The notes under the pieces are model-generated. The model saw nothing but the letters and a program-made list of their open reading frames with translations. It made no database searches and was not told the DNA's origin. Shown piece by piece: positions 23,722 through 32,256 of a DNA stretch of 64,000 nucleotides. Each line of letters opens with the position of its first letter. Positions within the stretch are counted from its first letter, which is position 1. The stretch is taken from NCBI RefSeq assembly GCF_030269685.1, contig NZ_BSTT01000005.1, forward strand, positions 186,001 to 250,000. The letters run 5' to 3'. This DNA comes from Actinomycetospora sp. NBRC 106378 (GTDB lineage Bacteria; Actinomycetota; Actinomycetes; Mycobacteriales; Pseudonocardiaceae). The translations under genes and the position numbers were made by a program.

Positions 23722-24891
23722 ATGCGCGTCGGCATCGTGTGTCCCTACTCGCTGGACGTGGCGGGTGGCGTGCAGGCGCACGTGCTGGACCTCGCCCGGG
23801 CCCTGCGCGGGCTGGGCCACGACGTCGACGTGCTCGCCCCGGCGAGCGAGTCGACCCCGGTGCCGGAGTTCGTCACGCGGGCGGGCCGGGCGGTGGCGAT
23901 CCGCTACAACGGGTCGGTCGCGCGTCTGACCTTCGGCCCGGTGTCGATGCACCGGGTGCGGCGCTGGCTCGCCGCGGGCGACTTCGACGTGCTGCACCTG
24001 CACGAGCCGACCGCGCCGAGCCTGTCGATGCTGGCGCTCGCGGTCGCCGAGGGACCCGTCGTCGCGACCTTCCACACCTCCACCCCGCGGTCGCGCACCA
24101 TGCTCGCCTTCCAGCCCGTGCTGCGGCCGCTGCTCGAGCGGGTGACCGCGCGCGTCGCGGTGTCGCCGCTGGCCCGCCAGGTGTACGTCGAGCACCTCGG
24201 CGGCGACGCGGTGGAGATCCCGAACGGCGTCGACGTGCCGGCCCTCGCGTCGTCCGCCGCCGACCCGCTGCCGCGCCCGCCGGGTCCGCCCACCGTGGGC
24301 TTCGTCGGCCGGTTCGACGAGCCCCGCAAGGGGATGCCGATCCTGCTCGAGGCGCTGGCGCCGCTGGACGCCCGCCTGCTCGTCGTCGGGCGCGGCGACG
24401 TGGCCGAGCTGCGCCGCCGGCTGCCGGCGGCGCTCACCGACCGGGTCGAGGTCCTGGGTGCCGTCGACGACCGCACGAAGGCGCGCGCGCTCGGCGCGAT
24501 GGACGTGCTCGCGGCCCCGAACACCGGCGGCGAGAGCTTCGGCATCGTCGTCGCCGAGGGCCTCGCCGCGGGCACTCCGGTCGCCGCGAGCGACATCGAG
24601 GCGTTCCGCCGGGTCCTCACCGACCCCGACACCGGCGCGCCGGCCGGCCTGCTGCTGCCCCCGGACGACCCCGCCGCCTGGACCGCGGGCCTCGCCGGAC
24701 TGCTCGAGGACCCGTCCCGACGGCGGGTGCTCGCGGACGCCGGGCGGGCGCGGGTGCGAGCCTTCGACTGGAGCGCCGTCGCGGCGGCCGTGCTGCGGGT
24801 GTACGAGGTCGCGGTGGCGGCCGACCCGCGGCGGGTGGCGGCCCTCGCCGAGCCCGCCCTGCGCGCCGGGCGGGCCGCGCCCCGGCGGTAA
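23722..24891 (+). CDS. pimA: Phosphatidyl-myo-inositol mannosyltransferase PimA
   Basis: 389 residues, GT-B fold glycosyltransferase family 4. The start MRVGIVCPYSLDVAGGVQAHVLDLA, YNGSVARLTFGP, DVLHLHEPTAPSLSMLAL, VATFHTST, VEIPNGVDV, and the EX7E motif ESFGIVVAEGLAAGTPVAASDIEAFR all follow mycobacterial PimA closely. It transfers the first mannose from GDP-mannose to phosphatidylinositol on the inner membrane face. The downstream order NUDIX, pdxS, pdxT, yebC is the conserved mycobacterial neighbourhood, but patA, normally directly upstream, is at the left edge of the window. Confidence 0.95.
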   Translation: MRVGIVCPYSLDVAGGVQAHVLDLARALRGLGHDVDVLAPASESTPVPEFVTRAGRAVAIRYNGSVARLTFGPVSMHRVRRWLAAGDFDVLHLHEPTAPSLSMLALAVAEGPVVATFHTSTPRSRTMLAFQPVLRPLLERVTARVAVSPLARQVYVEHLGGDAVEIPNGVDVPALASSAADPLPRPPGPPTVGFVGRFDEPRKGMPILLEALAPLDARLLVVGRGDVAELRRRLPAALTDRVEVLGAVDDRTKARALGAMDVLAAPNTGGESFGIVVAEGLAAGTPVAASDIEAFRRVLTDPDTGAPAGLLLPPDDPAAWTAGLAGLLEDPSRRRVLADAGRARVRAFDWSAVAAAVLRVYEVAVAADPRRVAALAEPALRAGRAAPRR

Positions 24892-24900
24892 CCTCCCGGG

Positions 24901-25944
24901 GTGAACGTCTTCGGGCCGGGCGGGTGGGTCCTCGTCGTCGTCATCGCCGTGGTCGTCGTGCTGTTGCTGGTGACGGCGCTCGTCGCGATCGGCCGGGCGC
25001 GCCGGCTCGACCGGCTCCACGTGCGGGTGGACGCCGCCCGCCTCGGGCTCGTCGCCGCGCTCGACCGGCGGGCGGCCGTGGTCCGCGCGGTCGCCGCGAC
25101 CGCCCCGCCGTCGGCGCTCTCACCGACCGACCGTCGGGCGCTGCGCGCCGCAGCCCGCGCGGTCGAGGCCGCGGGGGAGGGGGAGTCCCGCGAGGCCGCC
25201 GAGAACGACCTGGTGGCGCGCCGGGCGCCGCTGGAGACGGCGACGCTGTCGCCGGACCTCTCGGCCGAGCTCGCCGACGCGGACGCCCGGGTGGTGGTGG
25301 CCCGCCGCATCCACAACGACGCCGTGCGCGACACCCGTGCGCTGCGCGGCCGCCGGATGGTCCGCGCACTGCGGCTCGCGGGCACCGCTCCGTACCCGGA
25401 GTACTTCGAGATCGCCGAGCCGGCCGCCGACCCCGGGCCGGCCGGGTCCGCCGACGACGCCGAGGGGCCCGCGGTGGCCCGCGACGCCGCCCGCGTCGTC
25501 GTGCTCGACCCCGACGAGCGGGTGCTGCTCTTCGAGGGCGTCGACCCCGCCCGCCCGACCGAGACCTTCTGGTTCACCCCGGGTGGCGGCGTCGAGCCGG
25601 GGGAGGAGCCGGCCGGGGCCGCGACCCGCGAGCTGCGGGAGGAGACCGGGCTGACGGCGGGTGACCTGGCCGGCCCGGTCTGGGTGCGCGACGTGATGTT
25701 CAGCCACGACGGCGTCTCCTACGCCGCCCGCGAGCTGTTCTTCCTGCTGCGCGTGGACCCGACGCCCGAGATCGACGTCTCGGGCTTCACCGAGCTGGAA
25801 CGGCGCACCGTGCGCCGGCACCGCTGGTGGACGCGCACCGAGCTCGCCGCCACCGTCGACGTCGTCTACCCCCGCCAGCTCGGGGACCTGCTCGGCGACC
25901 CGGGCTCGCTGGACCCGGTGGACGCCCCGGTTCCCATCCAGTAG
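24901..25944 (+). CDS. Membrane-anchored NUDIX hydrolase
   Basis: 347 residues. One N-terminal helix ([22 protein letters not shown]), then about 150 residues of LemA-like helical sequence ([27 protein letters not shown]), then a NUDIX domain with the box [24 protein letters not shown]. Only 9 bp after pimA, with a GTG start. It matches the mycobacterial pimA-pdxS spacer gene Rv2609c. Substrate unknown; a nucleoside-diphosphate derivative such as GDP-mannose or its products would fit the context, but that is guesswork. Confidence 0.88.
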   Translation: MNVFGPGGWVLVVVIAVVVVLLLVTALVAIGRARRLDRLHVRVDAARLGLVAALDRRAAVVRAVAATAPPSALSPTDRRALRAAARAVEAAGEGESREAAENDLVARRAPLETATLSPDLSAELADADARVVVARRIHNDAVRDTRALRGRRMVRALRLAGTAPYPEYFEIAEPAADPGPAGSADDAEGPAVARDAARVVVLDPDERVLLFEGVDPARPTETFWFTPGGGVEPGEEPAGAATRELREETGLTAGDLAGPVWVRDVMFSHDGVSYAARELFFLLRVDPTPEIDVSGFTELERRTVRRHRWWTRTELAATVDVVYPRQLGDLLGDPGSLDPVDAPVPIQ

Positions 25945-26021
25945 CCCTCGTCACCCCGACGTCGTCGGGGGTGGCGTTTAGCATCGGGGGTGAACCCACC
26001 GTCGTCGTTGGAGGCACGCTC

Positions 26022-26924
26022 GTGACCCGCCCGACCCAGACCACCACGCCCCAGACCGGCTCCGACGGGGTGAAGCGCGGCCTGGCCGACATGCTCAAGG
26101 GCGGCGTCATCATGGACGTCGTCGACACCGAGCAGGCGAAGATCGCCGAGGACGCCGGCGCCGTCGCCGTCATGGCGCTCGAGCGCGTCCCCGCGGACAT
26201 CCGTGCCAACGGCGGCGTCGCCCGCATGTCCGACCCGGAGATGATCACCGGGATCGTCGAGGCCGTGTCCATCCCGGTCATGGCGAAGGCCCGGATCGGT
26301 CACTTCGTCGAGGCGCGGGTGCTGCAGTCGCTCGGCGTCGACTACGTCGACGAGTCCGAGGTGCTCACCCCGGCCGACGAGGCGCACCACATCGACAAGT
26401 GGGCCTTCACCGTCCCCTTCGTCTGCGGGGCGACCAACCTCGGTGAGGCGCTGCGCCGCATCGGTGAGGGCGCGGCGATGATCCGGTCGAAGGGCGAGGC
26501 CGGCACCGGCAACGTCGTCGAGGCCACGCGGCACATGCGCGCGATCCGCAGCGACATCCGCCGCCTCGCGCGGATGGACGCCCAGGAGCTGTACACGGCG
26601 GCCAAGGAGCTGCAGGCCCCGCTGCCGCTGGTCCAGGAGATCGCCGAGTCGGGCCGGCTGCCCGTCGTGCTGTTCACCGCCGGCGGCATCGCCACCCCGG
26701 CCGACGCCGCGATGATGATGCAGCTGGGCGCCGAGGGCGTGTTCGTCGGCTCCGGCATCTTCAAGTCGGGTGACCCGGCGCGGCGCGCCGAGGCCATCGT
26801 CAAGGCCACCACCTTCCACGACGACCCCGACGTGATCGCCAAGGTCTCGGCCGGCCTCGGCGAGGCGATGGTCGGTCGCACCGACCTGTCCGACGCGGAG
26901 CGGCTCGCCGTCCGGGGTTGGTAG
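26022..26924 (+). CDS. pdxS: Pyridoxal 5'-phosphate synthase lyase subunit PdxS
   Basis: 300 residues, full length. Highly conserved motifs [66 protein letters not shown] (Schiff-base lysine about Lys89), [12 protein letters not shown] (second lysine about Lys157) and the C-terminal [32 protein letters not shown]. With PdxT it makes PLP from ribose-5-phosphate, glyceraldehyde-3-phosphate and glutamine. GTG 26022 follows GGAGGC. Two small membrane genes separate it from pdxT. Confidence 0.97.
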   Translation: MTRPTQTTTPQTGSDGVKRGLADMLKGGVIMDVVDTEQAKIAEDAGAVAVMALERVPADIRANGGVARMSDPEMITGIVEAVSIPVMAKARIGHFVEARVLQSLGVDYVDESEVLTPADEAHHIDKWAFTVPFVCGATNLGEALRRIGEGAAMIRSKGEAGTGNVVEATRHMRAIRSDIRRLARMDAQELYTAAKELQAPLPLVQEIAESGRLPVVLFTAGGIATPADAAMMMQLGAEGVFVGSGIFKSGDPARRAEAIVKATTFHDDPDVIAKVSAGLGEAMVGRTDLSDAERLAVRGW

Positions 26925-26962
26925 GCGGTTGGCAGGCGGTGAGGTAGGCGGCTGGTAGGCGG
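26918..26962. repeat. Four tandem copies of TTGGYAGGCGG
   Basis: TTGGTAGGCGG, TTGGCAGGCGG, TGAGGTAGGCGG and CTGGTAGGCGG follow one another; the first contains the pdxS stop codon. A short imperfect tandem array just behind pdxS, possibly slippage-grown, with no sign of an origin. Confidence 0.6.
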
Positions 26963-27003
26963 CCCCACCCGGTCCACACACGCGGATGGGAGGATCGCGG
27001 GCG

Positions 27004-27588
27004 ATGACCGCGGAGACGAACCAGGGCGCCCGGCGGCGCGTCGTGCCGATGCAGCCGGTCGACGCGCCCACGGACGTGCTGCCCGTCGTGGGTGCCGCGC
27101 GCCCGACCCCGAGGCCCACCCCGACGCCGGGCCCTGCCGCACCTCGACCTCCCGCCCCCGTGCAGCCGGCGGCGCCCGAGGCCGAGTCGGAGCAGCCGGA
27201 ACAGTCCGGGAAGCCGGAGCGCCGCGCGGGCATGGGGCTGCCCGCCCTGGTCCTCGGGGTGCTCGCCGCCGGGACGGCCTGGAGCGGGTGGGCCGGGGTG
27301 GTCCTCGGCCTGTTCGCGGCCGTGGCGGGGTTCCTGGGCGCCCGGCGGGCGTGGCGGGGGCTGGCCACCGACGGTGCCTACTCGCTCGGGGGGCTCGTGC
27401 TCGGGGCGGTGGGCCTCGTGTGGGGCGCGGTCGTCGTGTCCCAGAGCTTCTTCGGCGGCGGGGCGTTCGGTGACGGGCTGACCCTGGACCAGTGCCTGTC
27501 GCAGGCCACCTCGTCGTTCGAGATGCACATGTGCAAGTCGCAGCACATCACCGAGTTCAACCAGCGCTTCCCCGACGCCGCGGAGTAG
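27004..27588 (+). CDS. Membrane protein with proline-rich N-terminus (DUF4190-like), paralogue 1
   Basis: 194 residues. About 65 proline/alanine-rich cytoplasmic residues, then two to three helices (GLPALVLGVLAAGTAWSGWAGVVLGLFAAVAGFLGARRAW; YSLGGLVLGAVGLVWGAVVVSQSFF), then a short external tail GDGLTLDQCLSQATSSFEMHMCKSQHITEFNQRFPD. It shares helices and tail with the next gene, so the two arose by duplication. The two tail cysteines, spaced alike in both, may pair. ATG 27004 follows GGGAGG. Function unknown. Confidence 0.7.
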   Translation: MTAETNQGARRRVVPMQPVDAPTDVLPVVGAARPTPRPTPTPGPAAPRPPAPVQPAAPEAESEQPEQSGKPERRAGMGLPALVLGVLAAGTAWSGWAGVVLGLFAAVAGFLGARRAWRGLATDGAYSLGGLVLGAVGLVWGAVVVSQSFFGGGAFGDGLTLDQCLSQATSSFEMHMCKSQHITEFNQRFPDAAE

Positions 27589-27619
27589 CGGTCGCGCCGC
27601 GCGTGGGAGCATCCTGCGC

Positions 27620-28042
27620 ATGACGACCTCCCGCCCCGCCGACGTCTCGCGTGACCGCGAGGGTCGCGGCCTCGCCGGCTGGGGCACCCCGGCGTTGGTC
27701 CTCGGCGTCATCGCGGTGGGCACCGCGTGGGTGCTGGGCTGGGTCGGCGTGGTCGCCGGGCTGGCGGCGGTCGTCGTGGGATTCATCGGGGCCCGCCGTG
27801 CGTTCCACGACCCGGAGCGTTCCGGCGGCGCTGCCCTCGCCGGGCTGGCCCTCGGGCTGGTCGGGCTGGTCTGGGGGCTGACGGTCGTCGTGCCCGCCCT
27901 GCTCGGGACCGGCACCTTCGGTGAGGGGCTCACCCTCGACGAGTGCATGTCCCAGGCGAACGGGCAGCAGGAACAACGGATGTGCGCGACACAGCACCTG
28001 GACGAGTACCGGGCCCGCTTCCCGGGCCGGGCCAACATGTAG
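27620..28042 (+). CDS. Membrane protein (DUF4190-like), paralogue 2
   Basis: 140 residues. Same architecture as the preceding gene without the proline-rich extension: WGTPALVLGVIAVGTAWVLGWVGVVAGLAAVVVGFIGARRAF, GLALGLVGLVWGLTVVVPALL, tail GEGLTLDECMSQANGQQEQRMCATQHLDEYRARFPG. The conserved GLTL(D)xC...MC...QH...RFP tail is the shared mark. Starts 31 bp after its paralogue and ends 12 bp before pdxT, so all four genes may be one transcript. Confidence 0.72.
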   Translation: MTTSRPADVSRDREGRGLAGWGTPALVLGVIAVGTAWVLGWVGVVAGLAAVVVGFIGARRAFHDPERSGGAALAGLALGLVGLVWGLTVVVPALLGTGTFGEGLTLDECMSQANGQQEQRMCATQHLDEYRARFPGRANM

Positions 28043-28054
28043 GAGACGGGGACG

Positions 28055-28693
28055 ATGACGGTGACGACCGGAGGGGGCGCCTCGGCGCCCGTCGGGGTCC
28101 TGGCACTGCAGGGCAACGTCGCCGAGCACCTCGACGCGCTCCGGGCCTGCGGTGCCGACGCCCGGCCGGTGCGGCGCCCGGCCGAGCTCGACGAGGTGGC
28201 GGGGCTGGTGCTGCCGGGTGGTGAATCGACGACGCTGTCGAAGCTCCTCGTGGCGTTCGACCTGCTCGAGCCGCTGCGCGCCCGGCTCGCCGCCGGGATG
28301 CCCGCGTTCGGTTCGTGCGCGGGGATGATCCTGCTGGCCCGCGAGGCGATCGACGCCCGGCCCGACCAGCACCAGCTCGGTGCCCTCGACATCGTGGTCC
28401 GGCGCAACGCCTTCGGTCGTCAGGTGCAGTCGTTCGAGTCCGACCTGGCCGTGACCGGGATCCACGGGGGTCCCGTGCGGGCCGTGTTCATCCGCGCCCC
28501 GTGGGTGGAGTCGACCGGTCGCGGGGTCGACGTGCTGGCCCGCATCCCGGGCAGCGTGAGCGGCCCGGCGTCGGGCAAGGTCGTGGCGGTGCGTCAGGGC
28601 CCGGTCATGGCCACGGCGTTCCACCCGGAGCAGACCGGCGACGCGCGGTTGCACGACCTGTTCCTGCAGCGGGTCCGCGAGTACACCGCCTGA
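28055..28693 (+). CDS. pdxT: Pyridoxal 5'-phosphate synthase glutaminase subunit PdxT
   Basis: 212 residues, class I glutamine amidotransferase fold. [16 protein letters not shown] start, [15 protein letters not shown], nucleophile in [11 protein letters not shown] (about Cys88), the insertion [12 protein letters not shown], and the catalytic His-Glu pair in [11 protein letters not shown]. It feeds ammonia from glutamine to PdxS. The first about 10 residues before GVLALQG are extra compared with most PdxT. Confidence 0.96.
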   Translation: MTVTTGGGASAPVGVLALQGNVAEHLDALRACGADARPVRRPAELDEVAGLVLPGGESTTLSKLLVAFDLLEPLRARLAAGMPAFGSCAGMILLAREAIDARPDQHQLGALDIVVRRNAFGRQVQSFESDLAVTGIHGGPVRAVFIRAPWVESTGRGVDVLARIPGSVSGPASGKVVAVRQGPVMATAFHPEQTGDARLHDLFLQRVREYTA

Positions 28694-28725
28694 GTTCCGG
28701 GCCGCCACCCAGCTATTCTCGGGTC

Positions 28726-29193
28726 ATGGACTGGCGCGAGCTCGACTCCGCGACGTGCTCGATCGCGCGGACGATGGCCGTGCTCGGCGAGCCGTGGACG
28801 GTGCTCGTGTTCCGGGACGTGCTGAACGGGGTGCGACGGTTCGACGAGCTCGTCGAGCACCTGGGCATCGCCCGCAACGTGCTCACCCGGCGGCTGGGGA
28901 CCCTGGTCGAGGCGGGCTTCGTCGAGACCCGGGAGTACCGCGAGCCCGGGCACCGCGCTCGCCGGGAGTACCGGCCGACCACGGCCGGACGCGACCTGCG
29001 GCCCGTGCTCCTGGCGTTGATGGCCTTCGGTGATCGGCACTCCGCGGGGGAGGCCGGCCCGCCCGCGTTCGCGGTGCACGAGTGCGGCGCACTGGTCGCG
29101 CTGCAGGAGGTGTGCGCGGACGGGCACGTGCTCGCCCCGACCGACCGGGTCCGGGTGGTGCCCGGCCCGGGTGCGCGGCGTCGGTCGGCCTGA
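28726..29193 (+). CDS. HxlR-family winged-helix regulator
   Basis: 155 residues. CSIARTMAVLGEPWTVLVFRDVLNGVRRFDELVEHLGIARNVLTRRLGTLVEAGFVETREYREPGHRARREYRPTTAGRDL is a complete HxlR domain; the family cysteine near the N-terminus (Cys11) is present and could sense electrophiles. An extra C-terminal tail has two more cysteines (HECGALVALQEVCADG), possibly a metal or redox element. Convergent with the thioesterase gene, 2 bp apart at the ends. Confidence 0.88.
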   Translation: MDWRELDSATCSIARTMAVLGEPWTVLVFRDVLNGVRRFDELVEHLGIARNVLTRRLGTLVEAGFVETREYREPGHRARREYRPTTAGRDLRPVLLALMAFGDRHSAGEAGPPAFAVHECGALVALQEVCADGHVLAPTDRVRVVPGPGARRRSA

Positions 29194-29195
29194 GC

Positions 29196-29699
29196 TCAGC
29201 TCAGGAGCAGGCAGCTCGACGTGGCCTCGCCGAGGAGGCGGCCCGTGCCGTCGGTGATCGACGCCCGGGCCAGGACGACCCGTCGCCCGGCCGAGACCAC
29301 CGTGCCCTCGCAGCGCACCGGACCGGTGTCCGACGACATCGGCCGCAGGAACCGCACGCTCAGGTCGAGGCTCGTGTAGCCGACCCCGGCGGGCAACGTG
29401 GACTGCACCGCGCAGCCGCAGGCCGAGTCGAGCAGCGTTGCGAAGACCCCGCCGTGGACCGAGCCGATGGGGTTGTAGTGGAACTCCGCCGGCGTCAGCG
29501 TGAAGACGACCCACCCCGCCTCGACTGACTCCACCCCTGCGCCGATCGTCGCCATGATCGGCGGCGGCGGGAGCTCCCCGGACACCAGCGCCTGCAGGAA
29601 CTCCAACCCGGTGCGACCGGCGATCTGACCGGCCAGAGCGCGGGGGTCCTCCCAGGTGTAGGCGCGTTCCCGGACGACGGGCGTGGTGTCGGTGCTCAC
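29196..29699 (-). CDS. PaaI-family hotdog thioesterase
   Basis: 167 residues. The hotdog core has FHYNPIGSVHGGVFATLLDSACGCAV (the HGG...D active-site helix), YTSLDLSVRFLRPM and GTVVSAGRRVVLARASITDGTGRLLGEATSSCLLL. Probably hydrolyses an aromatic or acyl-CoA thioester. GTG 29699 follows a perfect AGGAGG. Neighbour to a regulator but not in operon with anything. Confidence 0.9.
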   Translation of the reverse strand: MSTDTTPVVRERAYTWEDPRALAGQIAGRTGLEFLQALVSGELPPPPIMATIGAGVESVEAGWVVFTLTPAEFHYNPIGSVHGGVFATLLDSACGCAVQSTLPAGVGYTSLDLSVRFLRPMSSDTGPVRCEGTVVSAGRRVVLARASITDGTGRLLGEATSSCLLLS

Positions 29700-29752
29700 C
29701 GGACCTCCTGAGTTGCAGTGGGAAACTCAGACGCTACTGCATCGGGGTGCGG

Positions 29753-31951
29753 TCAGAACGGCGGCTCGTCGTCGTGGGGGTTCGGAGGTTGGTTCTGCTG
29801 TTGGCGTCTCCTGCGGTCGAGGTCGTGGAGGGTCTGTCGTTGGGCGTCGGTGAGGTGGCCGTGTTGGTCGGTGCGTGGCTGCCAGGGCCGCGTTGGGCGG
29901 GCTGTGGTGTGGGGGTCGGTGATGCCGTGGTCGAACCGGTCTCGTGCGACCGGTCGTAGGGGTCGGTAGGGGTCGGGTTCGACGAGGTGGTGGGTGCCGG
30001 TGGGGGCGGTCCACACGAATCGGCCGGGTCTGGTCTGGCGGACGGTCCAGCCGGAGGTCGGGTCGTGTTTGCGGAGGTGATCACCCACGGAGAGGGGGCC
30101 GAGGTTGTCGGCCTGGGTGGGTCCGCCGTGGGTGTGGTCGTGGGTGTGGTCGATGGGGCAGGCGACGGCGGGGACGGTGCACATCGGGAACCGGCAGGTG
30201 CGGTCGCGGGCGTGGATCCAGCGGGTCAGCTCGGCGCCGGGGAACCGGTGGCCGGCCTCGCGGGTGCTGTGGGCGGGGTGCTCGTCGACGGGTCGTTCGC
30301 GGGCGGCAACGAGGGCTCGTCGGGTGCGGCGGGCGAGTTCGGCCCAGCTCCCGATCAGTTGCCGCTCGGGGTCGAGGGTGTCGACCTCGCTGGTGTGGGC
30401 GGTGAGTTCGACGACCTGGCGCCGGTAGCGCGGGTCCGCGGCGGGCTGCTGTGGAGCACGAACGAGCAGCACGTGTTCGAGGGCGCCGTCGGGGTCGTAG
30501 AGCAGCACCCGGAACTGGGCGCAGGTTCTCGCCCACGCCGCGCGGTAGGCGTCCCAGCCGGTCAGGGTGCCGGCACCGATACGGCCGTGGGCGCGTTGCA
30601 GCCCGAGCACGCACGCCAACGTGGTGCGCAGGGTGGCGGGTGGGAACACCAGCCCGCGTTCGGTCCACCGCGCCGCCAGGTCGGGCGGCGGCTCGGTGGT
30701 CGGCACCCGGGGGTCGGGCGTGTCCGGTGGCGGCGGGTCGGGTTCGGGGCCCCCGGGCTGCCACCCCGGCGGTGAAGCAGTGGGCAAGAGAGTGTCGAGG
30801 TCCTCCGCGGTAGCTGCGTCAGGCGCGTGGTCGCTCCACCGGCCGGCGTCGGGGCGTTCGTCCGGACCGCCGTCGTCGCTCGGGGAGGGGCCGCTCTCCG
30901 AGGGGCCACCGGCCGAGCGGGCGCCGTCCGAGGGGCCACCGTCGTCGGGGCCGCCGTGGTCGTCCGGGCCAGCGCCACAGGAGCCTCTGTCGTCGGGCCC
31001 GTCATCCGGGCCGTCGTCGTGCGGGCCGTCGTCGGGCCCGTCGTCCGGCCCGTCGTCCGGCCCGTCGTCCGGGCCGTCGTCCGGCCCGTCATCGGGGTCG
31101 GGGAGGTCGTCGAGGTCGGGCAGGTCGTCGAGATCGTCGGCCGGGCCGGCGGGGGTGGTGAGGTCGAGGACGACCTGTTCCAACACCGCGAGGTCATCAC
31201 TGCCGTGCGGGCAGCCGTGCAGCAGCCGCAGATAGACCTGGGCCTGCACCTTCGCCGGCCCCACCGAGTTCCCGGCCGCCTTCAACCGCTCCACCGCGAC
31301 CTCGGCGACCGCGGCGATCCGCTCGAACGCCGGCACCGCCATCCCCGGATCCAAATCCAGCCCGTGGATCTCCGCCGCCCCCGACGGCGCGATCCGCGTC
31401 GACACCCGCGACCGGGCGACCGCCGCGTCGCGGCGGTTCTCCGCCCCGAGCGGGTCGACGTCCTTCACCGCGGCGGCGATCCGTTGCTGCAGCTCCCACA
31501 CCCCGAGCTTCGGGGCCTGCGAGATCAGGGCGTCGACCACCACCGTGGCCTGCTCGTCGGTGACATCGCGCAGCCCGGCGACGAATACCGCGGCCTTGGC
31601 GTGTTCCACCCGGCCCTCCCGCATCGCCTCCCCGAGCCGGGGCAGCCGCTCCAACGCCCCTTGCGCGGTCTCCAACCGGGACGCGGCCATCGCCACCGAC
31701 CACCCCAGCCGGGCGGCGATCACCCGCGGGTCCGGCTCCGGCCACCGCTGCAGCGTGTCCGCGCGGGCCCGGGCCGTCTCCAGCATCCAGCACGCCCGCC
31801 GCCACTCGTCGTGCACCATCCGGGCCTGCCAGGCCACCAGCCCGGCCTCACACTCCTGCCCCACCGCATCCCGCGGGTCGGCGAACGGCACGCCGGGCAG
31901 CGGGGTGTCGAACACCCCGTCGCCCACCGCGAACCCCGCCTCCACCGCCAT
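29753..31951 (-). CDS. 13E12 repeat-family protein (DUF222 + HNH endonuclease)
   Basis: 732 residues. An N-terminal DUF222 region (ARMVHDEWRRACWMLETARARADTLQRWP... EHAKAAVFVAGLRDVTDEQA) is interrupted around residues 270-375 by an acidic low-complexity stretch of DDGP repeats. Near residues 583-625 is an HNH nuclease: ARDRTCRFPMCTVPAVACPIDHTHDH..GPTQADNLGPLSVGDHLRKHD. The family is multicopy in mycobacteria and some copies serve as phage attachment sites. Immediately upstream is a perfect LexA box, so SOS induction is expected. Normal members lack so long an acidic insert. Confidence 0.9.
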   Translation of the reverse strand: MAVEAGFAVGDGVFDTPLPGVPFADPRDAVGQECEAGLVAWQARMVHDEWRRACWMLETARARADTLQRWPEPDPRVIAARLGWSVAMAASRLETAQGALERLPRLGEAMREGRVEHAKAAVFVAGLRDVTDEQATVVVDALISQAPKLGVWELQQRIAAAVKDVDPLGAENRRDAAVARSRVSTRIAPSGAAEIHGLDLDPGMAVPAFERIAAVAEVAVERLKAAGNSVGPAKVQAQVYLRLLHGCPHGSDDLAVLEQVVLDLTTPAGPADDLDDLPDLDDLPDPDDGPDDGPDDGPDDGPDDGPDDGPHDDGPDDGPDDRGSCGAGPDDHGGPDDGGPSDGARSAGGPSESGPSPSDDGGPDERPDAGRWSDHAPDAATAEDLDTLLPTASPPGWQPGGPEPDPPPPDTPDPRVPTTEPPPDLAARWTERGLVFPPATLRTTLACVLGLQRAHGRIGAGTLTGWDAYRAAWARTCAQFRVLLYDPDGALEHVLLVRAPQQPAADPRYRRQVVELTAHTSEVDTLDPERQLIGSWAELARRTRRALVAARERPVDEHPAHSTREAGHRFPGAELTRWIHARDRTCRFPMCTVPAVACPIDHTHDHTHGGPTQADNLGPLSVGDHLRKHDPTSGWTVRQTRPGRFVWTAPTGTHHLVEPDPYRPLRPVARDRFDHGITDPHTTARPTRPWQPRTDQHGHLTDAQRQTLHDLDRRRRQQQNQPPNPHDDEPPF
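31002..31092. repeat. 12-bp tandem repeat encoding (GPDD)n
   Basis: About seven units of CCGTCGTCCGGC and close variants, read on the minus strand as GPDD repeats within the 13E12 protein. Expected to vary in copy number between strains. Confidence 0.75.
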
Positions 31952-31954
31952 GAC

Positions 31955-31970
31955 TCGAACTGTAGTTCGA
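31955..31970. promoter_or_regulatory. Perfect LexA/SOS box TCGAAC-TGTA-GTTCGA
   Basis: It matches the mycobacterial SOS consensus TCGAAC-N4-GTTCGA at all twelve positions. It lies 3 bp upstream of the 13E12 start codon (31951) and covers a likely -10 (TACAGT on the minus strand), so LexA would block a nearly leaderless transcript. Confidence 0.85.
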
Positions 31971-32256
31971 ACTCCTGACAGTCACGGCCGCAGAACGCCA
32001 GGTGGAGCCCCGAAGCAAGATCACGAGTTGATCACGATCGACCACAGGATCCGCCGAGGCGCGACCTACCCGGCTCGGGGACGACCCGTCGTCGGGAAGG
32101 GCGGACCGCCGGTAGACTGGGTGGCCGAGGTAGGAGCGCGACGGGCCCCGCAGTGGGCCCTCGCCGCCCGTGCCGGCGCCGGCACCCTCCCCCGTGGAAA
32201 GCGTGGTGGCCCGGCGCCGCACGGCCACGCGCGAGACGACGAAGGGCGGGAGAGCC
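31971..32256 (+). other. Intergenic region upstream of yebC
   Basis: About 290 bp without a gene. It contains one copy of the repeated motif GACCCGTCGTCGGGAA (32083-32098) and a possible -10 TAGACT (32113-32118) for yebC with no good -35. I see no structured RNA. Confidence 0.5.
32083..32098 (+). repeat. GACCCGNCGTCGGGAA motif copy 3
   Basis: Exact match in the intergenic region upstream of yebC. Confidence 0.7.

Noticed and set aside
26918-26962. Possible iterons of a replication origin
   Set aside because: Only four short imperfect units, no DnaA-like boxes and no rep gene nearby.
31002-31092. Possible CRISPR array
   Set aside because: Units are contiguous 12-mers without spacers and lie in a coding frame.
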